DNA of 64,000 bases from Pelodera strongyloides (taxonomy: Eukaryota; Nematoda; Chromadorea; Rhabditida; Rhabditidae), in NCBI GenBank assembly GCA_036852015.1, contig JAANDG010000307.1:1-64000 (forward strand). Direction: 5' to 3'. The notes under the pieces were generated by a model. It made no database searches, had not been told where the DNA came from, and worked only from the letters and a program-made list of their open reading frames with translations. Made by a program: the position numbers and the translations under genes. Shown here in pieces: positions 1-12,201 of the stretch (its first letter is position 1; each line of letters opens with the position of its first letter).

Positions 1-21
1 GCAGAGAATTAGGTTGGGTTC

Positions 22-123
22 AAAACTGACGCGGTCGATGCCAAGGCTCTATCGAGGCTTATCGAGGCTTCCGTCCTACCTCAAACCAGGGTCGGCGCGC
101 AGCCAAAACTGACGCGGTCGATG
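22..123. repeat. Direct repeat at window start
   Basis: A 21-base unit beginning CAAAACTGACGCGGTC occurs at 22-42 and again at 103-123. Each copy is followed by a related stretch containing GCTCTATCG. This looks like the internal part of a dispersed or tandem repeat cut by the window edge. No coding potential is visible. Confidence 0.6.
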
Positions 124-301
124 CACAAGCTCTATCGCCCTTGGGTTGCAAGCACTTGCCCCCTCGATAGGAGCCGGTGCAACGACCTCGATAAGGTTCT
201 CCTGAGAGGAAACTTCAAAACTACACTCACACAAAATTGCTTCTTTCCTATTTTTTTTTTATTTTTTTCTTTTCTAGTGTTTTAATGATTGTACCAATGC
301 A

Positions 302-376
302 AGCGCCCGCACACACGCGGCATTCCGGGCCCGGCCCGGAATGCCGCGTGTGTGCGGGCGCTGCCCTTCGGGCAGC
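302..376. repeat. Long perfect palindrome plus short hairpin, copy 1
   Basis: A 61-base near-perfect inverted repeat (302-362) centred on CCGGGCCCGGCCCGG is followed by a second hairpin with loop TTCG (360-376). The same two-part structure recurs at 515-586. It would extrude as a strong cruciform or form a very stable RNA hairpin. It may be part of the neighbouring transposon or an independent fold-back element. Confidence 0.8.
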
Positions 377-514
377 GCAATATGATAAAATGTAATGATC
401 GTTCGAGCAAAAGTGTTGTATCTTTTTATTGAATGTCATTGTGTTCTTCACCGTGTTATGCACTATCACTGTTTTATGCACCGCTAAATTGCTCGCTCAC
501 ACTGTCACTGTATT

Positions 515-586
515 GCTCGCTCACACGCGGCATTCCGGGCCCGGCCCGGAATGCCGCGTGTGAGCGAGCGCTGCCCTTCGGGCAGC
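515..586. repeat. Long perfect palindrome plus short hairpin, copy 2
   Basis: A 55-base inverted repeat (515-569) shares its central 40 bases or so and its 3' TTCG hairpin (570-586) with the copy at 302-376. The outer arms differ (GCTCGCTCAC here, GCGCCCGCACAC in copy 1), and they differ on both sides so that pairing is kept. Confidence 0.8.
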
Positions 587-649
587 TTTATGTTATCACT
601 GTTCACGCTTCTTCTCTTTTATCTGCTTTCAAAATTTCAGCTTCGCACA

Positions 650-1636
650 ATGTTAAATATGTTTGACTTGCATACCCTGTGCAGTGACCAGGATACTCTT
701 CTGGAGAAGCTTCAACTATGGGGTTTAATTCCAAATCCTGGGGCATACCTCTGTCATCGTTGCTCGACGCCCCTTTCCCTGCAGAACAACTCACGCGAAC
801 GGGACGGCCTGATTTGGAGATGCAATGGTTACGTTATTAACGGCAAGAGGAAACGAGTGAAGTGTAATACTACTATCTTTTCGAAAATCTACATTTTTCG
901 AAAAATCTCACATGTCCATTCTTCAAGTTCTGGCCTTTACGCATCTCTGGACCGAAGGGTGCGCACTTGTATTTATCCAAAAACAAGTGCGCATTGCATC
1001 TGAAGCCGCTGTTAACTGGTCTAGTTATTGCCGCGAAGTGGTCCTCTGTCATTTCATTGAGAAAAAACAACGCCTAGGAGGAATTGGTGTTACCGTCGAA
1101 ATTGATGAAAGTAAATTCGGCAAGCGAAAATATCACCGGGGTCATGCTGTGGAAGGAACTTGGGTGTTCGGGGGATATGAACGCGGCACGGGCCGCGTAT
1201 TCATGGTCACGGTGGATAATAGAGGCGCAGACACTCTTCTACCGATTATTCAAGATTGGATACGCCTGGTACAACCATCATTTCTGACTATTGGCGATCC
1301 TACGACTGTCTATCATCTCATGGTTTCCAGCACCTCAAGGTTAACCATTCCATCAATTTTAAAGATCCAGTGACAGGGGCGCACACTAATTCAATAGAAT
1401 CCAGTTGGAGAGCCGCAAAAGCTACCATGAGCTCTTCGGGAAGGAGAAAGGCTCACATACCTGGCAACCTGGCAAAGTATATGTTTTACAAACGTTGCGG
1501 TGAGCTCAATCTCGACCGCACCGTCGAATTCCTACGCCTCGCTGGCGAACTTTATAACCCTCTTATTTGCCGTGATGATTCGAGTGACGACTCCGACGCG
1601 ACCGACGACGACGATGACATCACTTTTGCTGCTTGA
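650..1636 (+). pseudogene. Merlin-type (ISXO2/IS1016-like) DDE transposase, frameshifted
   Basis: A DDE transposase of the Merlin superfamily, the eukaryotic relatives of IS1016/ISXO2, broken into three reading-frame segments. Segment 1 (about 650-910) holds an N-terminal zinc-ribbon-like region with Cys pairs (CHRC, then C..K..VKCN). Segment 2 (about 912-1260) carries the first catalytic Asp in VEIDESKFGKRKYHRG. Segment 3 (about 1260-1636) carries the second Asp in TIISDYW, the NHSINF motif typical of the family, and the third acidic residue in NSIESSW. It ends in an Asp-rich tail. Frame changes near 910 and 1260 make this copy inactive unless they are sequence errors. An intron at either place looks unlikely. 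I could not define terminal repeats or a target duplication. Confidence 0.8.
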
Positions 1637-2537
1637 ATACCCCCCCACCCACTAAGTGCGTCTATTGCTTAATTTTTTGTTGTGCTCCATTGTAATTAGT
1701 GCTAGTTTTGTATTGTCTGCCCACAATGTGTGTTTTCCACCGCAGCTTTGTACTAATTTGGCTTTCATTCGCACTTGCACTACAGTTACCTTTCTTTGTT
1801 TGTTGTATTCAGCTGTCTGTTAACCGTTTTTGTTGCTTGTTTTAGTTTTTTGGATAACTAAATAAATATTAGTTTCAGGTGCACCTTATAGGAGTGTACA
1901 GGACAAGGACTTATAGGACAAGGAGGGAGCGTGCACATAGTAAGTTTCTCTGTTTTTCATATTTTCATTCTTCTCTTTCATCTTGATATTATTTTAAACA
2001 GGTGTTTACTGCGGTTTTCCACGCTTCGTTTACCCTAAATCTGAAGCCAGATTAAAAACCTGCCTCACATAGGGCCATTTATTGCCAATTGCTGAATCTG
2101 AATCAGGATTTTTTAATTTGACGTTTACTGCTATTTCCGACACTTCTTTTGCTCTAATTCTGAATAAGAATCACATTCTGGCTCGAATAGGGTTCGTTAA
2201 ACCAAATTATACGTGACAAGTAAAAACCGAAAAAATTCCCTTTTCGCTGCTCGAAGTTTGTGCGCCAGTATTTCGCCGCGCAAACTCACCTCGCGTTTCC
2301 TCCGCGTAGTCTCGCTATGTTTATTAAATGGTTTCCCCACCTTCCTTGTCCCGTACTGGCTCCTAGCGCCCTTAGAAACCCTCAGAGTTTACTGTTTGTA
2401 CATATTACTCTTTTAGATGGTGCGGCACGTAATCTGCGGAACATAGAGCGGAACCGACTCAACTCCTTTTTTTGTGTTAACGGATTTATACTCATACTGT
2501 TGTGTTCGTAATTTGAAAATATGTGCTCCCTCCCCTT
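1637..2537. other. Non-coding flank of the transposon
   Basis: A polyadenylation-like AATAAA lies near 1861 (ACTAAATAAATAT), about 225 bases after the transposase stop. The rest is AT-rich, with a GC-rich patch at 2240-2310 (CGCCGCGCAAACTC) that resembles patches near 31.1, 34.2 and 39.5 kb. No gene is recognised. Confidence 0.4.
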
Positions 2538-5500
2538 TCAATGAATAAAATTTAACACCAGAGGGGGAGGGTAAGCTAAGGGAAGCTGGCTAACGTACCG
2601 GAGACCCGTCACGCTCCCTACAGAGAGGCTAGTGTCTAGGGAAAGTTTCCTGGCGTTGGTGTTGGTGAATACGGCCTCTGGTATTGGTGGCGTTGAATGT
2701 ATAGTTTGTTTTATTGTACACATTGTTGTTTTCCTTATTCATAATTTGTGGCTCAATGTCTCAGGTCATAATGATCACAATGATCTACATGTTATTTGTT
2801 AACCGCCCACTCGTTCAGTGTTCGCCAGACATTCGCGAGGTCCTTGCAAGCGCACTGAGTTATACGAGAACCTGGTGAAGCCATGGCGAACTCGCTGCGC
2901 ACACATTTTTAGCCTGTTCTGTACCAATTCACTCATTTAAGTGGGTTGCGCGAAATTTTGGCGCCGGACTGTCGCGCACACTATCAGTTTCATCGGCGGT
3001 GTCTTCCTGTGCTTTTTGAGCCTTTCAAGTTTGTTTTCCAATTAAGAAGGTTGGTTTTGCAGGCATGGTAAATCTATGTGAAAAACCTACCGTAACAAAT
3101 GGGCGATGCCGGTTCCCAGACTGCCTTTTCCGAGCAAAAGATTACAGAATTGCCGATTAATCGATATTCTTCATCACAAGTGTACGTGGCAGAACCATTG
3201 ACGATTGTACTCATTACAACAGTCGATGAATGGGCAACTGGAGGGGGTCGGCCACAGTCAAGTGCTGAAAAAGTCTGGTAATGATAAGTTAGTGATAAGG
3301 GGTAATCTAAGAAGGGAGCACTTGGACGCTTCATTATTGCGTTATCCAGAATTGTCTAGGCTAAATACGGAAGATAACGCGTTATCACGTTTTCGTATCG
3401 TTGTGAACTTGTAATCCAAGGAAACAAGCTTGATCCCTGGTTGCATAACACTATACATATTTTCTGTCACTCAATATTTGTTGGACAAATGTTATATGGC
3501 GAATATTTGTGCTTGCGCCGTAGTTTCGGTGGATTGGATTGAATATTACTGGGTGCACTTTATCATTTGTATTATCAATTCTTACGGATGCACTGCGGAG
3601 GTTGTCCATCCCAGAGACCGTCGTTAGCACAGGATCTTATTCGAGGCCCAATAGTCTCATGGCCAGCAGAACACGTGTACTCGGCCTGGAAATACATAAA
3701 CCAGTTTTGGGGGAAGTTAACCTTTTGATTATATGCGTAGAACTTTTGAAATTGTAGTGTACCACCTTCGAGTAAAGGTGCACGCTCTTGAAGCAGAAAA
3801 TATTTATTTTATATTTCAATAAATTACCATAGATCCATATAGAGTGGTTCCGTTCAATTGCGTCACACTGCCATTAGGCCAATCTGGTGGTGGACCGCAG
3901 TTTAGCCCTGAATATTTATAAAGCATAATTGATATCTAGATAAGCTTCAAATAAAAATAGAGGAAAATACCCCATATATATAGAGGTTATATAGAGGTTA
4001 AACCACGCCAAGTGAATGAGCTCGCGAGAGTTAAAATTTCAACGTTTAGGTTTAGCACGTTATTATCTTCATGCAAAAAATATCTCTCTACTGTAGCTTT
4101 ATCCATCGAAACTCCGAACTAGAGTATTTGTATCGTCAACCAGGTAAAACATAGTAACACACAGAAAAGTATCAAAAACAGAGAAATAAATAAATAAACA
4201 TCTAATAAATAAAAACCGACTTGTGCATCTTGGTATAGTCCCTGACCATCTTCCTCCCTCTAGACACTCTCGGGTACCATTTCCCTGAAGATGGAACCCA
4301 TCCTCACAAGCGTAGAAACACTGGGTACCAATTGCATACGAGTGGGAGGAGAAGACAACGCGACCCGCTTCACCCACACCCGGGGAGGTGCAGAACTTGG
4401 GCTCTGAAAGATTGAAAGAAAGGCTTATGGAGAATTTGTTGATCAAATTACTTCTAGATATAGAAAAGGAATAACATCTGGTCGCGCGGGCCGGAGTCGC
4501 ATCGACGAGCCGCATATGCGCGGCTCACGTGCGAAACCAAAGCCATGTTGTGGTAGAATGGTACAGTGTCAAGCGCGAGGCCTGCCAAGCAGTATTCCAC
4601 GGGCTAGATCAACATGCTGTACATTTTCGGAATAATTTTCCTCTAACGGCAACATAACTAGGCCGGAGGCGGTATCTACGGGAACTCCATCAAACCTATG
4701 GGTATGTTTCGCACACATAGAATTAATCTACTAGAACTATACACGATTAAAACTAACTGCTCTGACAAATGAAAGGGTTCCAGGCAGTTTGCGCAGCCGG
4801 GATCCATTTCCATTCAAGAGGACGGGCGAGGAGAACCTAAGAAATCATGCTAGACAATTATAACAAAGAAAGTCAGATATTCAAGGGCCGGAGTCTCTCC
4901 ATTTTCGTCGTCCAAGATCAGTACTTCAGAAGGTTCCAACCAGTAACCGATGTCTATATCTTGAATGTCAAAAACAACATCTTTTCAGCTAACATAAGCA
5001 CACACAGCAAAGTTTATTCTACTAGAATTACGTCATTGAGTAAAATTCCTAAAGTACAGTAACCCAACTAACCGCTTCTCCATAGGAAGCCCTTGGTGTG
5101 GCAGTGTCTTGAGGCCAATCGTCCTCTCCATCTATGACTGTCTGGCCGTCTGCCCACCTCCACTCTGACTCTCCAGCAATTGCACCTGGGAATAATTAGT
5201 CAAATGCATGTTAAAGTCCAAATTGAGTAGATACAGGTACACACGTCTTAGGGCGCGTTTAAGATGGCCGAAAGAAAGAAAAAAAATGCGTTTTCGGCCG
5301 TTCAGGTTGGCCGAAAAGAAAATTTTTAATACTAAGGGAAAATGAAAAAATACAGTAATTTTTTTCGGGTTTTGTCTGCGTCTCTTGTTTTTGCATTGTC
5401 TTTCAAAAGTTTTCTTTTCGGCCAACCTGAACGGCCGAAAACCTATTTTTTTCTTTCTTTCGGCCATCTTAAACGCGCCCTTAGCGCAGGCCGACAGAAA

Positions 5501-8500
5501 CAATAGAGCGTACCAGCGTACGACACAGAGGTTGGCCGAGCTAAAACTTAGGGAAAACTTTCTCGTAAGGGACTACTCTTAGCCTTACATTGATAACCAG
5601 CGAGTACTATTTGTAGTATTCTTTTTGATATAAACCATTTAAATCTACTCACCAATCCAAAAGAATGAAGCCGTGAGGTGTGAAGCAGAAAGAGCAGTAC
5701 GGAGACCTCGAATGGCCGACGAGGACATTCTACATATAAGAAAAATAGTGTTTATTAGGTTCTATATCCTCTCCTCTCTCCCTCCTTCCCTATATCTCCT
5801 GTCTCTCTCTCCCTCTCTCTCTCCCTCCCTACCTGATAGGGAGACTGGCTCCCCGATCCAAGCACCTTCCCTGTGCTTCTTTCCAGTCTGTCTTCTCTTC
5901 TCTTGTAGTAGCATAACACATTCCATCAAATACGCCGACCACGTCCATCTGACCGACGGCACATTGCCACGCGGACACTGAAATTAGAAATATGCAAGCT
6001 TATTTTTTATCTTACAAGCGAAGCGCAAAATATGTCCGTGTCTTCTAAGAAGCGAACTTGAAAATAAGATATGTCGCGCGACCGCCCGGTTTACCTACGT
6101 TTATGTCTCATTAGCTCAAGTCAAGCTCACACCCACCACCGTAGGAGCTCCACGTTTTGAAGCACACAGTCATTTGCATAAAATAACAATACTCACGATT
6201 CTCACGAACCCAGTCCCAGACAGATTGTATGCCCTTCCATTGAAGCCATTGTTGGTTTGCAAAAATAGCAGCGTTTGTAGTTTGTACTAAGTCCCGCTAC
6301 CTATTCCTGTTCGACACTACATAAAGAATACATAGCTAATACAATGCCCTTTTGTTTTTTGGGGATATATTCTCCCCAAGGTATTGTTTTGAAGAATGGT
6401 ATCCCAAAACCTCCCTACGGGTTCCCTTTCAGTATAAGGAAAGTGATGCTTGGCGGTGTGAATTGTCGCTAGGTTTTCACGAAGAACCTTAAAACAAACA
6501 GCGGCTGACAAGAGAGCACGGATTTTGACAGAATATGCCCCCGAGGGACAAACATTAACCCGGAGGAGGGAGGGAGACAGGTGATAAGGGGAAGTTGTTC
6601 GGGAGGGAGGGAGAGAGAGAAGAGGGAGAGAAGGAGAGAAAGAGAGAGGAGAGAGAAAAAAGAGAGACGTCATAGCACGAGAGAATCTGTATCCCCAACG
6701 CTGAAACCATGCTGACTTATCATAAGCGGGGTGTATGTACGTTTCACTTATACTTCAACTTCAGAGAGAGCAAGTTTTAGCTAATATTGGTCTTGAAGTT
6801 TTGCAAATCCTTTTGCCTAGTACACAACTCCGGCCCCCGGCATATTTCACTAACGACCACAAGTATCATCTACTAACTTGCCTTGATAAAATACAAAAAT
6901 GTTTAGCTCGCTAATATAATTTCTTTCTGAATATCTATAATAGAAAGGATTTCTAGGGTGTCTGTTTGAGATCGGGCGCATTTTTTTTATACATCGGTGG
7001 TCTCTAACATCTAAACATCCGAAAACGAAATGTTGTGTTCTGCAACTAAAGACAAGAATAAGACAATGAGGCGAACAAAAACAAACACTCGAATCAAAAG
7101 GGCACGGGTGCGCGCACACCTCATAGGATAGTGGAGCGGGCCCGGTGAAATGCCCGCTTCTCATAGAGGTGCAAACAGGAAAGAAACTCATAAGAGTGGA
7201 TCAAATTACTAACATTACGATATGACATAGTGTAGTGGTAGTCGGCGCTGCATGAAAGAAATCAACCAGGGTTCAATTCTCAGGTTAGTCATATTCATAT
7301 ATGTCTTACGGTTTCAGTCATAGTCATAGGAGTACTAACGTAATAGATAGAGAATGCCCACATAATTATGCAACATTTAAGAACTATATACAAAAGTGGT
7401 ATTCGTTCACGGGTACACGGTATTTATGCAAACATTATCGCCAACTAGCATAATTGGGTAATTCTTATTTGTAAAATGGTGATATAGTAAATAAATAAAC
7501 CAAATCTAGTCTACAAAATGGACACTGATATCCGGTTTATGTCCACGTGCCACGTCGGCGGGCACTCTAGACCATAGGCCATCTAGAATAGTCGGAAACC
7601 ATAAGAGATACAGTAGCGAAACGTGAAGTGTACGGTAAAAAAGAGTGAACGAGAGGACAAATACTTCAGATGACGTGATATGTTGAAGAGAAAGTTGTTT
7701 GTTTGTTTTTCATGAATTTGGCTGAATTTTTCGACTAATAACATTCAATTGAAAAGTTTTTGGAACAAAAGGTAAAATATGGCATTTAATAATTCTAGAT
7801 CCTTTACGGTACAAAAACGTGCTCCTTTGTTCAAGGGTGGTTCAATAAAGGGGCTTCAAAGCTTGTGACTTGTTCCGCAGAGATAACGATTTCCATTTTT
7901 TTTATGTCGGAGGTTAGAAAATTGTAAAAAGTATTTATAGGCATGATGGGTTTCACAGGTATGTGACAAATATATAATTTATTATGAGACATGAAAAATT
8001 AATGGCACAAGCTTTTAAAAATAAAATCAATATCAAGAAAAAATGCCCAATATACATTTAAACTCTAGCTTCCCCACCCGGGTATATGGGCTTGGGAGTC
8101 TGCTATTTTAACATTTTAGAAATAATACTTACCAGCATTTGTAGCGAACACATGCACTGCACAAAGATGCAATCTCGATTCGGCTGTTATTACAACCCTT
8201 GAGATCTAAACATCATTGGTTTAGAGCGATATAACATCCAGTTTTCAAACAAAGCTTAAAGATATGTTCTGTATATGTAATAACAAATAAATAGTTCAGA
8301 GAAAGAAAATTATGAAATATAAATTATTTTCTCTACCTTTGATCCACGACATCTAATTGCCGTGGTGGAATTGACAGAGTAGGAATAGGTTTGTAGATCA
8401 CAGCTGAAATGGTGAGGTAATTTAGTGGAACGTTGAAAAAAAATCATTGAGAAAATGAAAATTACTACGTTTTGACAATGGGTTGACAATTGACACAATG

Positions 8501-10059
8501 ACATTTGACAATGGAAATTGCAAGGATGAACGATTCAACTCTCCTTCAGTGCCCTAACAATTAACACAACTTGCAACTAACCAAAAAGAACGATAACACT
8601 TACGTATGTGTGTCTCCTGCATCGGAAATAAGTTCAATTGATAGAAGCGGTGATGATTCTTCACCGAGGCGTACAACTACAGCGTGGACCTAAACCAATA
8701 CCGTGCTCAAATATCATACCTAAGACCAAACTAGATCAAAAGAAATATGTACAGTACAACACGGCGTTTCGTATACGGTAATCGAATTTATGTACAACAT
8801 AATAAAAAAAAAGTTTCTCTTATTTTGGCGTGCCTACGAACGTATAATCAAGCACACTGTATAAACAATCTAGAGCAATTAAATAAGAAAACAATGTAAT
8901 AAAAATCTCACCTCAAACTGCCCGAGTAATGTTGTCGCCCACCATGAGTTTGCCTCGTTATCTGGAATTATTGACAAGTTTTGTAAGAAACAAAAAACAA
9001 TTGAAAAAAATCTCTCATTGTATCTCTTCCTCTTACAGTTGGAGCCTTTAAAATACTTAGGTTGTAAACTCGAAACAAAAAGTCACTAGCCAGGTAACTC
9101 CTCAATCAAGCTTCGTCACCAGACTTTTCCAATGCTTTACACATATTGAACAAAATAAATCTCACCAGATAGCGAGCATGTTCCCTTAGTTGGCCCATCA
9201 GCGGGCCCTCCACTGGCCTGTTCACTGGGTCTGTTCTTGGCCACATCTATTGCACAGATTGGAGACTGACCACTCCAGCGACCATTTGGTTGACACTGAA
9301 CTTGTGAGACTTATTCAAAGCGGTACAACACCCGGTTTTTGAAATGTGTGCGGTATTTTCATTTAGTGTATAGAAAGACTGCGCGATTTGTCTAATTCTA
9401 TTCATTTACATACACACAAGTACATGGGACTACATCGTCTAAGATAGGGATAAGATACAAAAACCGGTTGTTATACCACTTAAAGGATCGCAGTCACTCC
9501 AAAATCATCATTTTGCTTCGAGTTTACTTGAATTTTGTAAAGAATAAAGAAAAACAGCGCCGCATGCTCACGTTGTGATTATTTCACACTACCATTGCTG
9601 TTTGTTGTATGTTTGTTGCTCCAAAGTGATCAACAGCAATAAAAATTTCGCAAAGAAGTTTCCAAACAATATTTTGAATGCAACAAGAAATGGAGGAAAT
9701 TAATGAATACCTGTAGGAAAAACAGAGAACGAAAAAGAAGAGAGAAGGACGATCATGCTATCATACAACGATGTGTTTCGAAACAAAAACGAGATTGAAA
9801 CAGACGCATGGACTGATTGTAACTAATTATATTATAACAATATCTAACTAACCACTCTTTCCTCGGCTCCTACCCGGTCGAACCCCAGGGCGCAGCTATA
9901 TCTAGCTACAGTACCCGGAGTATACGGTCCAGCTTCCGCAAAGATGACGTGTCCGTTTTCCGGTACCAGTGGTTGATAGCAGTACTTTGTAGTCGATACG
10001 GAATACGGTAGAAATAACAGCAAATAGAAAACGAAATTGAAAAATACTGTGCGACACAT
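2538..10059 (-). CDS. Secreted modular lectin: sushi - fucolectin domain - C-type lectin domain - sushi repeats
   Basis: Exons in transcript order: 10059-9853, 9295-9166, 8961-8912, 8689-8604, 8403-8337, 8205-8133, 6286-6197, 5977-5833, 5729-5653, 5185-5073, an unresolved part at about 5000-4560, then 4403-4221, 3907-3828, 3685-3586, 3264-3091 and a tentative last exon 2677-2538. A hydrophobic signal peptide (MCRTVFFNFVFYLLLFL) starts the protein. Sushi 1 spans the first two exons with all four Cys, ending GRWSGQSPIC. A fucolectin/F5-8C-like (FTP) domain follows: DVAKNRPSEQASGG, NSWWATTLLGQFEVHAV, then RLHLCAVHVFA. The C-type lectin domain has CYATTREEKTDWKEAQGRC, FFWIG and ESEWRWADG. Three sushi domains follow (CTSPGVGEAGR, NCGPPPDWPNGS, DCGRPPPVAHSS). 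No transmembrane segment was found. The last exon closes in phase but has no other support. Confidence 0.75.
5248..5483. mobile_element. Fold-back element with GGGCGCGTTTAAG ends (Harbinger-like MITE)
   Basis: Inverted termini begin GGGCGCGTTTAAGATGGCCG and are bounded by TTA on both sides. The arms are about 80 bases, rich in TTTCGGCC, around a short AT-rich centre. TTA target sites and GGGCG ends suit the PIF/Harbinger group. It sits in the intron between two C-type-lectin exons. A related element is at about 51.13-51.36 kb. Confidence 0.65.
7229..7291 (+). repeat. tRNA-like fragment, probable SINE head
   Basis: An A-box-like AGTGTAGTGGTAGTCGGCG is followed about 30 bases later by a B-box-like GGGTTCAATTCTC. 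No complete acceptor stem or clear anticodon arm closes, so this is more likely a tRNA-derived SINE or tRNA pseudogene than a working tRNA. It lies in a lectin intron. Confidence 0.4.
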
Positions 10060-10627
10060 CCAAACACAGAGAACACACTATATCATGACAGCATAGAGGA
10101 AAGTCCAGAATAAATCAAGGAATAAATTCTGAAATATTGTTAAAATTAAAGGAAAATCAAGGAATAAATTCTGAAATATTGGTATCGATTAGTTTTCCAA
10201 TGCAATAACATTATTGATGATAATGTGATAATTATCATATCGCCGGTTTGCACAGAAACTTTAAAGCGGAGTGACATACTTTTTGGGAAACTATTACGTA
10301 CATGCGCCCGTCAGGCTCAAGCAGACCCATACATTTCAAAACGATTTGCGACACCACGTTGAAACTGTTTACTAGAATTCTTTCAAGAGGCGCATCCACA
10401 TCATATAATCTAATATAAATATAGCCACATAAGAAATCACCAAACGATATCATAATCAAGTCGATAATCAGCAACTAATCAATATGTTCATTCGATACAT
10501 GTAAATGAAGGCCTTCGCAGGCTGGATTTCTGAGAGGTGGGCGGGGCCTAGTCTGCGCGGAGAGTGCGGTTCAGGATGAGGAATGATGATTGTTTGCGGG
10601 CGCGCACCGGTGTATATTTCTTTTTGA

Positions 10628-10628
<1 letters not shown>

Positions 10629-10669
<41 letters not shown>

Positions 10670-10680
10670 AGAGAGAAAGC
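10629..10680. repeat. (AG)n microsatellite
   Basis: About 20 GA units, slightly interrupted. Open frames across it encode only Arg-Glu repeats and are not genes. Confidence 0.9.
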
Positions 10681-11697
10681 GGAATCGGCACCGGTCTTTC
10701 CGGGACCGCCGCCAATGCAAGTTCTGTATCAATGGCACAAATCCTAGGCAGATCATCGGTTACATGAGCAGCTAAACATGGAATAACTCATAAGATGGAA
10801 AATATCACATATGGTAACAGTGGTACAATTGTTCTTCAGCCGAAGAGACACTACAGACCTATGAATTACCATAAACAATTTCCTATTTTCTTGCGGTGCT
10901 GTTGAAGCGAAATCCGCAGATTTTTTAAATTTTGTTGGGCGGCTGCAATCCTATGTATTTAAGTAACAATAAGTGAGCTCAAATTGTGCTTTTGTAACTT
11001 TGATATTTTGTAACTTTGATAAGCATATGATGCGTGGTTTTCCAAAGAAAAAAACCTTTCAAAAACCGGCTGTTATGCCGCTTTAAGGTGAGGTTAACGG
11101 GGTCTTAGACCGGGTGGTTAGAGGTTTAAGCTGTCGGATACAATCTACTGTATACATAAATGACCACTAATGGAGAGCGTTTGTATTACGCGCTAAGCTT
11201 GTTGACTAGAGATTACGGGATTTGAAGAGAGATTAGGGAGCAATACAGAAGTGTTGCGATGATTTTTTGCAAGAGAGTTAGAGAAGAAGAGAAAGTGAGA
11301 TATAGTATCTTGAAGGGATGGCCACGAGAGCTAGAGAAGGATTTCCGACGAAATAGTATGCTTCAGGGAGGGAGCATCGACGTCAGACAACCGAAGGTAA
11401 ACAAATAAGCCGAGAGTGAGAATACGACAAATAGACTATTAGAGAGGGACACCAAGGCTACCTTTAGGGAGGGCAGACAATGAATTATTAACAACTAACA
11501 TAACCGCTTTATCCTCTTTATCACAGCTGGCCTTATAGTTGTGTTATTCTATCTAGTCCATTATAGTTTATTCGGTTGCAGGTAATTCATTATTCCATGT
11601 CTTGATGGAAAGGCAACGCATTGACATAAAATATTTGGTTTTATATCTGTCCAATCTGTCCTTACGGGAGTCGTATGAACCTCGAATAATCTACGAA

Positions 11698-11749
11698 TTA
11701 AAGCGAAATACCGGCCGCGTTTCAAAAACCGGCCGATATTTCGCTTTAA
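11698..11749. mobile_element. Very short TTAA-bounded inverted repeat
   Basis: A 52-base palindromic unit, TTAAAGCGAAATACCGGCC followed by its inverse ending CGGCCGATATTTCGCTTTAA. It shares its right TTAA with the larger element at 11746. The ends match longer copies at 20304-20484 and 58563-58736, so this is probably an internally deleted copy. Confidence 0.6.
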
Positions 11750-12201
11750 AGGGTCAGGCCCATTTCAAATGACCCCTATTTTTGATGATCCCATCTGCTT
11801 CTCCATGTCAAATATAGTAGGATACGATATTTTTCTAATTTTCAAGCGCAAAATTCACGCAGTATTCAGCAATTTACCATTGCCAGTCATACCCAACTAT
11901 TTATCGCATTTGTCACGCCCTTTCGCTCTCATTGGACAATATGCTATATTGGGCGTGGCAACTGCGAGATTGGCCAATCAGCGCAAATGGGCGTGGCAAC
12001 TGCGAGATTGGCCAATCAGCGCAAATGGGCGTGCCAACTGCGATAAATAGTTGGGTATGAGTGCCCACGGTAAATTGATGAATAGTGTGTGAATTTTGCG
12101 CTTGAAAATTAGAAAAATATTGCATCCTACTATATTTGACATGGAGAACCAGATGGAATCATCAAAAATAGGGGTCATTTGAAATGGGCCTGACCCTTTA
12201 A
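11746..12201. mobile_element. TTAA-bounded fold-back element, family A, copy 1
   Basis: About 456 bases with long inverted arms starting TTAAAGGGTCAGGCCCATTT and ending with the inverse. The centre has internal tandem copies of a segment with GGGCGTGGCAACTGCGAG. There is no transposase. TTAA borders suggest mobilisation by a piggyBac-like enzyme encoded elsewhere (inference). A second copy is at 15851-16268. Confidence 0.75.

Noticed and set aside
5132..5582. Lys/Phe-rich open frames on both strands
   Set aside because: They are the two arms of the GGGCGC fold-back element read in opposite directions.
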